Shown here in pieces: positions 31,703-42,837 of a stretch of DNA of 55,461 bases. The notes beneath the pieces were generated by a model. The model was not told the origin of the DNA, did no database searches, and saw nothing but the letters and a program-made list of their open reading frames with translations. Each line of letters begins with the position of its first letter. Positions within the stretch are counted from its first letter, which is position 1. Made by a program: the position numbers and the translations under genes. The DNA is from Hydnum rufescens UP504 (Eukaryota > Basidiomycota > Agaricomycetes > Cantharellales > Hydnaceae), in the NCBI GenBank assembly GCA_014904985.1, contig MU129125.1:30270-85730 (forward strand). The letters run 5' to 3'.

Positions 31703-32287
31703 CCAGGCCAACAAAAATGAATGCAAGTCAAAGCTCCTAATCCCCAGCTTGGCAAGAGAGCTGCATTATTGTATGGACACCCTGAATTGCCCCAGATTCA
31801 AGAATTTGTTCAAACTGTGGTATTTCAGTAATGCACTTCATGCAAGATACCTACAGATCACTCAAGTAATTGCAGTTCTACTGGCCTACTCCAACTATGT
31901 CAAAGCCCATCTCCAGTTCCTCTGCCCCCACCCTCCCTATGACAAACTCGAGGACATTCCCCTGATCTCGTGGTACCTGAGCACACCAGTGGGGTTTGTC
32001 TGGGATAAACTGGTGCATGAAATTAAGGAAACCCTATTATGGAAACAACTCCATGCCTACCACCTGCATGCCTTTGTGGATTCCACTCATAGCATTGACT
32101 CAATAGAAGTCCAACCTGAAGCCAGAACAATACTGCTACAGGACAGATACTTTGCTACTGATGAGGCCCACCAGAAAGAACCCCTTCTACTCTGTGATCT
32201 ATATGAAGAAGAAGCCCCAGCCTTTCCAGGTGCCAAGGATCATGAGTTGTATGCATGGAAAGACACATTCCCAGGCCCTCCACCCCA
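31703..32287 (+). pseudogene. Unrecognised open frame, 5' part, cut by Ty3 copy 2
   Basis: An open frame runs from the RetroX LTR edge into the Ty3 target site. Residues include KLWYFSNALHARYLQITQVI, HLQFLCPHPPYDKLEDIP, WYLSTPVGFVWDKLVHEIKE and AFPGAKDHELYAWKD. Removing Ty3 copy 2 plus one CCCAG restores the frame directly into 47130-47578. No family was recognised; the start is lost under RetroX. It could be a host gene or part of another old element. Confidence 0.55.
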
Positions 32288-32292
32288 CCCAG

Positions 32293-32905
32293 TGTCAGAG
32301 TTCGTCTGTTTCCCGGTTAATTCCGGATTTGTTTCCGGATTTGTTCCGGTTTGTTTCCAGTTTGTCCCCGCCTCCATTTCATTTCCCCTTCATTTCCTCG
32401 TTTCCTTTACTTCCGGTTCTCACACACTTACCCCTGGCCCTGTCCCTGTCCCCTCCACTTTCCCGTCCCTGCCCGCTCCCCCTCTTGTGCCTGCCCCCCT
32501 GTAACCACCTCTCATTAAGCGATCAATCCCCCGTAGTATAGGAACTATGTATAAGTAGTCCGGGGCGAAATCCAGAGATTCAGCTTTGGTCTCTCAGGAT
32601 TTCCGCTTCCACTCCGGACTACAGGTTAGCCTCACTGTACCTATTCCCTTAATGTTAATCTCAGGATTTCTGCTTCCACTCTGGACTACAGTCCGAGTAC
32701 TTTCCAGTTGACTCCATGAGCTTAAGGACCGCTGTGCTCATTTCCACCTAGTCCCTTCCGGGCTGCTGGATTGCCTCTCCGTCTCAATCTCGTTATCTCG
32801 TTCTTACCCGGATTCTCCCGGACTTACCCAGACTCACGCCAGACTTAGTCGGAGTTATCTGTGTTTATATTTGTCTGGTGCTCTCGTCGCAGCATGGCCC
32901 TGACA
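32293..32905 (+). repeat. Ty3 copy 2, 5' LTR
   Basis: The LTR is 613 bp, TGTCAGAG...CCCTGACA. The block TCTCAGGATTTCCGCTTCC...GGACTACAG appears twice (about 32592 and 32661), unlike copy 1. It is nearly identical to the 3' LTR at 46511-47124, differing at scattered CpG-type positions. Confidence 0.95.
32550..32592 (+). promoter_or_regulatory. Ty3 LTR promoter: TATA box and inferred transcript start
   Basis: TATAAGTA starts at 32550. AGCTTTGGTCT starts at 32582, 32 nt downstream, a normal TATA-to-start distance. This 11-mer is complementary to the primer site at 32908-32918, so it is the likely 5' end of the genomic RNA. Confidence 0.65.
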
Positions 32906-33936
32906 GAAGACCAAAGCTCTTTCACAAGCCCACCATCCGGATTGCTTAGTATCGCCGATTTCCCTCCTACCCCTCATTCCGAAATGTCCAATGGTGCTCC
33001 AGTAGCCATTACCGCTGACCACCTCCAACACCTCCTCACTCAACTCCAACAACAGAATGCCGCCCTTCGAGAAGAACTGGATGACATGCGAAACCAAGGG
33101 ACACACGTCGCAGGCTTTGTGTCCGCCGCAGTTCAGCAGACCCTCCAGCAACAACCCCCGCCTACCCAATCCACTCGTGAGGCCAAGGGGGCAGACCCCA
33201 AACCGTTCTTGGGTGACCGGAAGAAGACGGAAGGTTTCCTGCACTCCATCCGGCTGAATATTGCTCTCCAGCCCAGAGTCTACCCCACGGAGCTGCACAA
33301 AATCCTATACACCCTCTCCTGGATGAAGGACGGAACCGCCGGAGCATGGGTGGAAAGTCTTTCCACCTCTTTCCTGGACCCCGAGACTCATAACCCATAT
33401 GAGACCTTCGAGGAGTTCTTGGTTGCCTTCGAGAGTGCCTTCAGGGAGCCAGATCGGGAGTTCACTGCCCGGTCCCAACTTCGGAACCTGAAGCAGGGAA
33501 AGATGTCCGCCGAGGAGTACACCGCGCACTTCGATGCCTTGGCAGGTCGAACCGGCTTCAGAGAGGAGGCCCTTATCGATGCATACCAATGAGGACTCAA
33601 CGAACGATTGCTGGAGAAAATGCACCTCAGCGACCTACCAGGGACCCTCGGAGGATGGCAGGACACGGCACGCCGGCTGGACAACTTATACCTCCAGTTC
33701 TGACAGGCCACGGCGAGCACGAACCCCTATGCACCGAGGAACCCTCCAACACCCACAGAGAAGCCCCGGACAACACCTCCTGCCCCCAGGCAACCCCAGT
33801 GCCTCCTGTGGCAACACATTCCTCATCAACTTTGTTTGCCCCCATGGACATAGACTCCACACGGAAGCAAGAGGCACGACGTTGTTACAACTGCCAGGAG
33901 CTGGGACACATCTCTCGTGACTGCCCGCACCCATGA
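32894..33936 (+). pseudogene. Ty3 copy 2 gag, nearly intact
   Basis: The frame from ATG 32894 (in the LTR end; MALTEDQSS) gives an N-terminal coiled coil (HLLTQLQQQNAALREELDDM) and a Gag core (NIALQPRVYPTELHKILYTL, FEEFLVAFESAF). It is stopped by TGA at 33590, where CGA is expected, and the frame then continues with GLNERLLEKMHLSDLP. A further TGA follows at about 33702, and one base is missing near 33788 relative to copy 1. The CCHC knuckle CYNCQELGHISRDC is intact in the next frame (about 33883-33925). Gag packages the element RNA. The start is inferred from agreement with the family; copy 1 has lost it. Confidence 0.85.
32908..32918 (+). promoter_or_regulatory. Self-priming primer-binding site, Ty3 copy 2
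   Basis: AGACCAAAGCT, 2 nt after the LTR, perfectly complements 32582-32592. As in Tf1-type elements, the transcript's 5' end can fold back to prime reverse transcription. Confidence 0.8.
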
Positions 33937-33957
33937 AAGCCGTGACAGTTCATCCGG

Positions 33958-35173
33958 TGTTGGAGGGATAAATCCCTACACCATAGAAACACCATCCGAG
34001 GCCAATTTTACGACCAAACAAATGGACTGAACGTCCATCCGATTCTTAATTTTCACACCTCTCATTCATTGGAGAAACAGTCCAAATTCTATACGTCCGA
34101 AACCCCTCATTCCATGTTGTTCCTTTGCCTTAAGGGTGAAGAATTGTGATTATGTAATGACGCGGACTGTGCCTGGCCTTCGTTCTGGACCCGCGGACCT
34201 GTCACATGATTCAAAAAGGGATTATGTCACTCTAAAGGAGTATTTTTCGAATTTCTCCGTCAGTTTTGATCGGATCGACTCGGAACGACCGCTCCCAGAA
34301 AGATACGAATCGTACCTATCGAACGGTACCAAACACGAAACAAACGGATCAAAAATGCGGTCCCTGTAACAATATCTTTCCATGATTCATACTCTGAAGG
34401 AGTATTTCATGATTTTTGAAGCCAATTCTTAACGGATTCGTTCACGAGTACCACGCCCTGAAAGCTGTTAAAAATGCGCATCGAAAGGTACCAAGGGCAA
34501 AACGAGCGGATGCGAACTCCATTTTTCACAAGACAACCCCTTCCTCATGACTCCCCCTTGCTCCACCAACACAAATGACAAATTGGTTCCGGCCCTCTTA
34601 ATTCCGATGCAAAGGACACTCAGGGCGACCTATTCCACCATTCCTTAAGGGAATCTATCCAGTTTCAAAGGAGGAATGCTTTGTAAAGTGTTTTTTTGTC
34701 TCTTTTTCACTTGATTCTTGAATATCTCCACCAGTTTTGAAGCTTTTAGCTTCATTTCTTTTTCATTATGCTTCCCTTATCTCCGCTTTTCTTCCGGAAT
34801 TTTGAATTGTGGTCTGGAATGTATATAAAGGGGAGGGGGCATGTAAATATTTGGTTTTTCCCCCTATCACAGTCTGAGGCACTGAAGTATTGCCGCTGTC
34901 TGGAGGAGATTTCCCATTTGTCAAGACTTTGTACAGCTGCATTTAGACTGAATAGTCAAGAGGACAACTTCAGGGTGTGGCCTTGACATCTTTATTTTGT
35001 GACACTGATCTATTCCTTTGAGCAATCACTGTTCATTGGGATTTTCTATTAACCAGAAAGACCTTCATTTCCCCGGACCTGAATATTCAAATTGTCCCCA
35101 TGGCTCCCTTCTTTTGTCCTCTCCTCAACGACGTGGACAGTAGTTGGATTGGTTGATAACCAACCTGCTTACA
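33958..35173 (+). repeat. RetroX 5' LTR (younger copy)
   Basis: The LTR is 1216 bp, TGTTGGAGGG...CTGCTTACA, rich in CpG. A strong TATA box (GTATATAAAG) lies at 34821-34830. 34140-34510 holds two diverged tandem modules, each with AAGGAGTATTT, a CAGTTTTGAT-type string, and a GGTACCAA near its end; the same modules recur in the LTR at 30324-31702 and reversed at 42280-42690. Confidence 0.85.
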
Positions 35174-35176
35174 AAT

Positions 35177-35194
35177 TGGTGGTCCTTACAGGGG
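35177..35194 (+). promoter_or_regulatory. RetroX primer-binding site (younger copy)
   Basis: TGGTGGTCCTTACAGGGG follows the LTR by 3 nt. It is conserved in all three RetroX-type copies of the window. Confidence 0.7.
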
Positions 35195-35222
35195 GCCACA
35201 AGAATATCAATTTGGATTTTCA

Positions 35223-38200
35223 TTGACAACGAACACAAAGACTACAAACAATTACACGAAAATGTCTATGACGACGTACACCCATATGCCTGGGCCATGT
35301 TCCAGAGATGCCCTCGATTCAAAGGAAAACGAATTTTACGATTCCTTGTGGAATACGAGTTCTGTGCCACTGCGGCTGGCCTCAGTTCTACTCAAACTAT
35401 ACAACAAATCACACGTTATTGCGACACGAAATCCGAAAGATTCATCGAGTCTTTGGATGAATATTACAACGACGACTGGGACCTTTTCAAGTCCCGCCTT
35501 CTCGAATTCTACCCCTCGGAAGAGGAAAAGCCTTACTACAGACCCGATCATTTGCTCAAGTTCGTACGGAAAGATCGAACACTCTCATCTGTTGAGGTAT
35601 TTGATGAGTACTTCCGCGAGTTCATGATTATCGCGAAAGCTCTTGAAGATCGCAAAGCCTTGTCCAAGATGGACAAGCACGATTACTTTTGGCGAGGTAT
35701 TAAGCCTCCTTCATTCCATGAGGAGATTGCAATTGTCATGCAAAATTCAACGCAATGGATGGATTTGACGAGTCCTCCGCCAATGAATGAAGTAACGTGC
35801 ACAGTCAAATTACGCCTTAGACAAGACTTGTACCGAGTTCTTGATGACGACGACGACGAGATTCCGTTGGATTCCTCAAAGGAAGAGGAAGAGTCCTCTA
35901 TGCTTGATTCGGACACGGAGGAAGAAGCAAGACGTCCTAGATTCAAAAGGTATCACATCAAACACGAGACAAAACAAAAGAAGGAAGAGTCTTTGACGAA
36001 ACCTTTGGAGGTTAAGCCACAAGACACACCCGTCCCTGTTAAATTGAGTATGGACGATCTTGTCGAAAAGATCGGGTGTTTAACGATTGCAATAAGCCGG
36101 TACGAGGCTGAAAGGATTGCAAAGCCACCTGTAAAATCTACTTCTCCAATGCGATGTTTTATGTGTGGAGAATACGGCCACTTACTCAAAGAATGTCTCG
36201 AGATGAAGGCCTTTATCACGAAAAAGGTCTTGAAGATGTCGAACGACGGCCAGCTTGTTCAAGCCAATGGATCGAGTTTGCCTCGCGGTGATCTTGATGA
36301 CGGCGGTATTGCTCGAGTCCTGCACAATCAGATGTCTCATGCCTCGAACGTCGAAACTGAGTACCTACACAGTTTTGACTTGTTCAATCAAGAGGTTACA
36401 TTCCCTGAGGAACAACGAAAAGCATGTACAAAGAAGAGGGTTGAGCCCTATGACGCAAAGGAATCGAAAGGACACATGATGGAACGTCCGAATCATGCGT
36501 ATGTTGAGCTGCCCCAGCAAGCACCAGCTAGCCAGCCAGCTGCGATCTTGAAGGACGAGACTTCAACTCTTGAGTCTGTTCTGGTGTTGCCAAACGAGGT
36601 TGTTGTTGAGATCCACGATGAGAACCTGGATAGTCTGCAAGTCCACAAGCTGATTTCCAGAACCGAAGACTTGTCGATGTCTGAGATCGAATCCGAGACG
36701 ACATTAGAAGACGTGATTATACGAGACGAGAAACCCGCTTATCAGTTTGCAAGTGAACCTCGAGAGACCGACTTGTGCGCATTGACTATGACCAAGAAGA
36801 TTACTGTCGATCCTGTTGATGTCTTCGGATCTCTGCTTGGATCAGGCAAGAGATTATGGACAGCCTTGAAGACTCAGCCAGTTCCTGTTGTACCAGAGGC
36901 CACACATACAGAAAGTGACGATGTCTCGATTAACTCAGCCGAATACGGAACCAATCGCTTGCACATGAAACAGCGATTTCCAAGGCGCCAATTAATCAAT
37001 CGTCCGCCAAAGACAATTACGCACGATGTGGTTGATTTGGATGACGAATCAAGTGACGAAAATACACTTGTACATGCCAGTAGTTTTGCCTTGAATATTG
37101 ACAATCAAGCCAATGAAGTCAATAGTCGACAACTCGAAATTGAGCACAAGTGCGAATTTAACATTCAAAAACTCAATTACTCCGTTCGCCCATCTGTTCT
37201 TATGATGGTGATGGCCAGGACTTGGAGCACAATTTCCTATTATCCATACACAATGATCATTGACAATGGAAATTGGTGTTTGCAAGACCTCCTCGGCCAC
37301 AAAGTCAATCTTGATAGTCGCGACATTCTGAATCTAGTTCGAGGATTTCCAATCCCCCGAAATCTTCTTATTATGTCGGACAACATCAGCCAGAGGAGAG
37401 TTATCCTAAGCCAGCCTTGGCTATTTTCATTCCTGGCCAGGATTGAATCTCCTCACAGAACTGATACAAACTCACAAATTTGGCAAGGCAACAATCAAGC
37501 CCTTGGACAATCTTACCGATACAATGCTATCATGCCGGCGATCATGCCTAAGGTCTCGTCGAGTCGTACAACAGTTTTCCCTAAGGGGGACTTCAACTTG
37601 AAAAAGCTGAGGCCTCATGTTGTCGAAGCCTCAAGAGTTTTGGATCAAACCTTAAAGGCAATCCGTAAAGCTCTATGCCGAGCCTATTGGTTCCAGGACG
37701 TAATTCAAGACAGGAAATTCAGACTTCAATTCACGCCAGTTGACAATCAATCAACACTCGAGTACCTTACCTTTATTCGCAACTTGGCAGAGTGCCATCG
37801 ACTACGAAACCCTGACTTGTACAAGTCCGGGGATATACGAGAAAACCCGCGTCGCTTGGATGCTGGGAGACACAAGTCAAAGAATTTCAGCAGATGTTGC
37901 TGCTTGATCTCCAGTAACTTGACAGATGCGCGACGGCCGAGATCGAGGCCAGAGAGCCCCGGTTTGCGTAATAAGAACGGCGTAGTTGATCTCGTCAGAG
38001 CCGGAAAGAAGAACTTAACATCGGAATACTCGCCTTCTGAAAGGAACAACAGAGTCCCTACGTCATCGTTCAGGAAATGCAGCGACCTCGTAGAAACCAA
38101 GCAACCGGATCCGCTACGAGATAAATTGGCCACAACACCTAAAGATTTCAATCTGCGAAGCGTTATAAGTCCAGGATTTCCAGACTCGTCTTTGATGGAA

Positions 38201-38260
38201 AAGCACGACACACCTTTTGTTATGGACCTTAGCGTCTACGGTGTTACAATAGCCTTCTGA
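35223..38260 (+). pseudogene. RetroX Gag-protease-like polyprotein (best copy)
   Basis: The frame from 35223 reads THMPGPCSRDA and then shifts, by one missing base near 35313, into the long frame (35144-38260) with PRFKGKRILRFLVEYEFC. Gag core residues include RYCDTKSERFIESLDEYYND, FYPSEEEKPYY and FDEYFREFMIIAKALEDRKA; an acidic stretch follows. The CCHC knuckle CFMCGEYGHLLKEC is at about 36156-36197. A retropepsin-like site TMIIDNG (Asp-Asn-Gly) lies at about 37249-37270. The tail has KKLRPHVV, ALCRAYWFQDVIQ and KFRLQF. No RT, RNase H or integrase follows, so the element looks non-autonomous or truncated. The single frameshift is the only clear lesion up to the protease. Confidence 0.8.
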
Positions 38261-38261
38261 G

Positions 38262-38470
38262 AGAGAAAGATCAGCTTTTTCAAGCTGAGGTCTTACGTTA
38301 ATGCCACACGATTTACGAATGGAACCACAGAATCATCTGCATTCCGTGAAGCTCTGTGTCGAGCTTTCTATCACAGCGATATTGTTGGAAAGAATAAATT
38401 CAGACTTCAATTCGCAATCGTCTCCCGAGACCAGAGCAAGCCCACCATCAGAAGAATCCATTCTATAGCA
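38262..38470 (+). repeat. Duplicated C-terminal segment of the RetroX polyprotein
   Basis: Just after the stop at 38260, a second KLRSYVNATR...FREALCRAFYHSDIV...NKFRLQF reading appears. It is a diverged repeat of 37600-37740 (KLRPHVVEAS...IRKALCRAYWFQDVI...RKFRLQF). Confidence 0.6.
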
Positions 38471-41244
38471 AGGTTCAATCCGGGCTGTTCACCCTTGATT
38501 TCCAATCCCTCGAGACTTGGATTGTTTCCTCCGAGGTTTCTCAGTTCCATGAGATTCAAGAGTATCGAACGCAAAAAGCTTGATGAGCTTACGGACGAGT
38601 CCAGACTATCGACTTGTACCTACAAGGATCCGAGTACAGAGCCTGACCCACCACGATTCTCGAAAGAGATGAGTTTCGTATCCAAAATACTCGACCTACT
38701 GTCTTGGAGGCCGAAAGGATGGCCAAGGATTAGAGAAACGCCACATTTTGAAGAACAAGTCGGCATCAGTAGTGCAGACACCTCAAAGTTTAAACGAAAC
38801 TACACCTCAAGGCTTGACAACAATTCAGTCGTGCCTAGTTTGTACGAGTCTGGGGTTATACGAGAAATCCTGTACAGCCCTAACGATGGGAAATACGAGT
38901 CGATAACGCAGGACCCAGAGCGCGATAACTCCTTGATCTTATTGAAGAACCTTGCCAGAACTCGAGAGACGAATTTGATGAACCTCTGGCGACGTACCAT
39001 GGATCTATCCTATAGTAGCCTTCTTGACGTGCCGTGTATCGAAACCGAGCGTATCTGCAATCGCGCAGATTTGGTGTCGAATCCCGGTTCGCATGGCGAG
39101 AATATTGGTGCTGAGGATTCGAGATCGTCCGATCTGATGCTACTGATCCTGTTGGGGGATCATGTCAAAACCCGCTGTCTGCATTGCCCGACATCATCCA
39201 CGCAGCTGAGAATGAACAATGGCTTATTTGTTGCACTTTCGGATCTACTCGAAAATAGTAGGGAACCTGTGAAGCATATGGTTTTCTATACGGAACTTGA
39301 GATGACACGCACCGACGATTGTTCGGACTTGTCGAGGAGTCTTTGTTCTCGCGATAAACATGTTGATATTGAGGGAACGAAGATTCTTGATCCGTTACGC
39401 GTAAACTCGAGGAACTTGTTAAAGGGTTTCAACAAAGACCGACTGATGAAGTTGACAAAAGCCAACTTACCTACACCCGAAGAAGTAGGCGCAATAATCC
39501 ATTATTCGAGTTCATCCACCCAGTTGGAAACATGCGAGACCTTGATTGACATACTTGCGGAACTGTTCGATAAAGTGCCGTATATCGAATCCGAATGTGT
39601 CTGCAATCGCGCAAATTTATTGTCGAGTCTCGGTTTGCATGGTTCCGATCTGCGATGCGTTAAGTGGTTGATCCTATTAATGGATCTTGCCAACACTCGT
39701 GAAATGCACTTGAGAGAACTATACTTATCTCACACAAGAGACTCTGATGTCGCATTCTGGAATCGGTCGAGCAGTATCATCATAAATGTACCTGCGGAAT
39801 CGCTCAAGGTCCTCGAATTGTCGCCTACTAGACCAGAGTACATCCCCGATTGCGCAGATTTGATATCGGCGAGGGCTCGTTCCTTATGTGATCGATATGG
39901 CGATTTTGAAAAACCGATGCCTTTCTATTCGCGACGCGCAAAGTCGTGGGACCTGTATAAGCCTCTTAGTAAATGTGGAAAGGTAGCCATAACAAAGTCG
40001 TGCTCACCTTTGTTTGACGAGCCCAAAAACTATCGTACATGCGCGCCCGAGGTGGTTATGGACATAGTCTTGCACACCCCATGCAAAAAGAAATCCCCTG
40101 ACTTCCAAGTGTTGTACAAAAGCAAGCTTGATGGCTTACCTAGTGGATTTGGGCATGTTCACGATAATGGCGGCTCGAGTTTCCAATGCACAATGATTTT
40201 GACGAATATTTTCAAAGTTTTGGTGCCCACGACATTGAAGCAATCCGATAAAGTCGCTATCCGACACTACACAATGGACGTGGTGCGTGTGTTGAAGAAT
40301 TTCCTATTGCCAACTCGCAACAAAGCACCTTTGTTAGACAATACCTTCCTTGTGAGAAAAGATTTGCCCCGCGGGCTACTCACCCGAATTCCACACAACA
40401 ACGGCGCATCGAGGCCACCCGATCAGATGGCGGGGTCCCGGTTACAGTATACATATGGCGAAGTTGAAGACGCAACTATTTTTCATCTGCAATACGCAAA
40501 GTCGATGGATCTGCTTAAAGATCTTAGTAGACTCGCAAAGAAGAGCCTAATAGCGACGTACTTACCTTTGCACAAGGTACCCGTATTAATCCCATGGGTT
40601 CGTCATTATTTGGGTATGTCGAGTCGCCCCCATCTATCGTTATGATCTTGGGCGAAGTGCTGGAAGACACACGAATTGTTTTGGAGAAAGAAGAATGGCG
40701 TGAGTTACATGCAACGCAGACAGTAGAGTCCGAACGTACCTGCAAGGATCGCGATACGAGTTCCCAGCACGCGGAGGCGTATGTGGCTAGCCCGAGAGTC
40801 TTGATGTTTGCGATGTCTAAGCAACTCGATCCTGTCGATATCCGATGGCAGCCTACTATACACTTGGCGTGCGACATGAAGAACGACCTATTGAAAACTC
40901 GTAACAAGCCATTCTTGTTAAATGACCATCTACAGGGAATAAAGAATTTGGCCCATGGGGTACTTACCTTTGTCCTACATCATGTCGATGAGACGGATAC
41001 CCGATCTGCCGTCCTTGAGGGCAATGTACATATCATGTTCAGCCTTTGGATTTCGATCTTGCCTAGTGCCGCACATAGCCATTTGAACCCGAGTGCTATG
41101 GGTTCCACACAGAGAAGAGACAAGACTTTGAACGCAAGCTGGAGACCTAGATCGAAATATGAGACCAAGCAGACGAGACGTCCTTCGGAACCGGCAAGTG
41201 CCCGAACGTGCTGTCACATCATAATTAGTCACGTCACGGTATAG
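38300..41244 (-). repeat. Tandem, diverged exon-like modules on the minus strand
   Basis: Blocks recur at about 38945, 39240, 39676, 40295 and 40878 (plus-strand marker like CT(C)G(T/C)AACAA, in minus strand the exon SFF...). Minus-strand donors GGTAAGT or GGTACGT recur at about 39480, 40140, 40565, 40740 and 40970. An intron of about 70 nt (40741-40664, GTACGTTCGG...TCTTCCAG) separates exon ...ATYASACWELVSRSLQ from exon ...SPKIITIDGGDSTYP. The same module is in the hAT cargo at 17150-17960. The product is not recognised. Confidence 0.5.
38495..41244 (+). CDS. Two long plus-strand open frames, unrecognised, doubtful
   Basis: Plus-strand frames of 716 codons (38495-40645) and 216 codons (40594-41244) are open. 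They contain internal repeats such as ERICNRADLVSN and ECVCNRANLLSS, and LILLKNLARTRETNLMNL and LILLMDLANTREMHLREL. No known domain is visible. Because the minus strand of the same segment shows repeated splice donors, acceptors and conserved exon pieces shared with another locus, these plus-strand frames may be non-coding complements kept open by the repeat structure. The start codons are simply the first ATGs. Confidence 0.25.
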
Positions 41245-41883
41245 AAGAAGGATTGGGAGCTCCGATGACTGTCAAATCAAACTCTGGTTCAGCCAGTGTG
41301 TAGATGGGAGACTGTATTTCTGTTTTTATTCAATGGGCTGGTTCGCTCTGATAGTTGATCACTCTCTAACAAGTTAGGTATGGTATTCAGTGGAGGATAA
41401 GATTGTGGTATGGACTAGCTATAGTCAATGATATATCGTGGGATGCTTGTGAAAGGCTTATACGTGTTGTATTGAACTGTTTACTGCTATTTGTAGGTAC
41501 CTATTTGTGTCCTCCTGGTCAAAATGCGGATTCTAAAGAGGACTCTAGACTAGTTTAAGCTTGATTTAGTATGTCAATGTGTTTCTTTCTTCTTCTGACT
41601 TAACTTTGTTTTTACTCACCTTTCCTTGGATGTCCAGCAACTCTAACCTTAGGTCCTGCAACTATCCTTGGCTCAGTATTTCGCGTAGAGGGCTTCCAGT
41701 GACTTAGTCTTAACAACCTTGTATATGACTTAGCTCCAGATGGCTTTAGATCAGTACTCTCTTAAGATGCAAGCAGATTTGTAGACAGTAGTATATTCCA
41801 GTAGTGAGAAGATGATGGGGGGATACAGGAAAATCTACCAGCTTTTATACCTTTCTGAAGGTGGCTGTGTTTAAAGAATATGA
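41245..41883. other. No recognised gene; likely LTR-flank sequence
   Basis: No coding motif is visible. From about 41610, CTTAG- and TTTATACC-type strings resemble the LTR region at 53300-53600, in the same reverse orientation, which suggests the start of the reverse LTR piece. Confidence 0.4.
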
Positions 41884-42110
41884 CTCACTCCTAGGTGAGT
41901 CATATGTGAGAACAATAGGGTTGTCAAGGAGGGTGAGTCATTCATAAGGTGGTTGCATGATAGGTGAGTCATTCATAAAGTGGTTGCAAGGAAGGTGAGT
42001 CATTCATAAACAGAACAAAAGGGTTGCTAAGAAGGTGTTATCTTTCATAAAGTGGTTGCAAGGAGGGTGAGTCATTCATAAACAGAACAAAAGGGTAGTC
42101 AAGGGAGTGT
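41884..42110 (-). promoter_or_regulatory. Repeated TGACTCA (Gcn4/bZIP-type) sites in a reverse LTR
   Basis: GGTGAGTCATTCATAA-type repeats occur at about 41891, 41932, 41972, 41995 and 42067, with spacers GTGGTTGCAAGGA. Each has TGAGTCA, the complement of TGACTCA. The third RetroX-type LTR has TGACTCA at about 53675, 53687 and 53747. Such sites bind Gcn4-type amino-acid-starvation or stress bZIP regulators in fungi; use here is inference. Confidence 0.45.
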
Positions 42111-42119
42111 TATCTTTCT

Positions 42120-42833
42120 TATCTGTGAGGTTCTAGAAGTTATTTGTGGCAATGGGAGATGAAATCAAAGGACATTTCCGAGTTCTTGGAGATTAATTTG
42201 TTTGTAGTCCAGTGGTTAAGATGTTTTTGTTGCTGGTTGATAATGGGGACAAGTGCATGGGATGGGATTTGATGCAGAAACAACAGTTTACATCCGTAAT
42301 AGACGTTCCTGGTATCATTCGATGCGGATTTTTAACAGCTTTCTGGGCGCGGTGGTTCCGAGCAGATCCGGTGTAAACTGACAGAGAAATTCGTTTTTTT
42401 ACTGATGGGTGTTGATTCTGATAGTAATATTGTTCTGTAGAGTTCAGTTTTGATCTGTTCTTTGCGTGCTCAGTACCGTTGGATGCGGATTTTTTATATC
42501 TTTCCAGGCGCGGTTGTTCTGAGAGGATTGGATGCGAACTGATGGAGAAATTCGTTTTTTACTGAAAATCCCGGATTTTGACAGTAATATTGGTCTGGAG
42601 AGTGCATTTCTGGTCCGTTCAACTTGTGTTTGGTACCATTCGAAAGGTATGAATCGTGGCTTTCCGAGAGTTATATGGGCGTACCTCTCCGATCAAAACT
42701 AACGGAGTTATAGAACGAATTCGATTTCTGCACATAGCCATAATTGATTTCATAATAGGTCACATGATCATTCCAATGGCTGGGATCAATGGATATTCGC
42801 ATTTTCTGATACTGGATGTTTTTATCTTCCACA
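42120..42833 (-). repeat. Reverse-orientation LTR piece with tandem modules
   Basis: Three related modules (about 42318-42400, 42478-42560, 42635-42700) contain ATTCGATGCGGATTTTT or similar, a TTTC(C/T)GGGCGCGG stretch and ACTGA(C/T)GGAGAAATTCG. They mirror the modules of the RetroX LTR at 34140-34510. The end at 42833 (read leftwards TGTGGAAG) abuts Ty3 RT sequence. Confidence 0.6.
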
Positions 42834-42837
42834 CCGG

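Larger units (their letters stand above)
33958..42833. mobile_element. RetroX-type composite inside Ty3 copy 2
   Basis: At the left, a plus-strand RetroX LTR starts TGTTGGAGGG at 33958 after TCCGG. At the right, a minus-strand LTR-like piece starts (reading leftwards) TGTGGAAGAT at 42833, next to CCGGATG. The two ends are therefore different LTR types in opposite orientations, and 1.35 kb of Ty3 (equivalent to 9222-10575) is missing between them. Both junctions share the string ATCCGG or CCGG. The block is best read as two insertions joined by a deletion, not one clean element. Confidence 0.7.
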
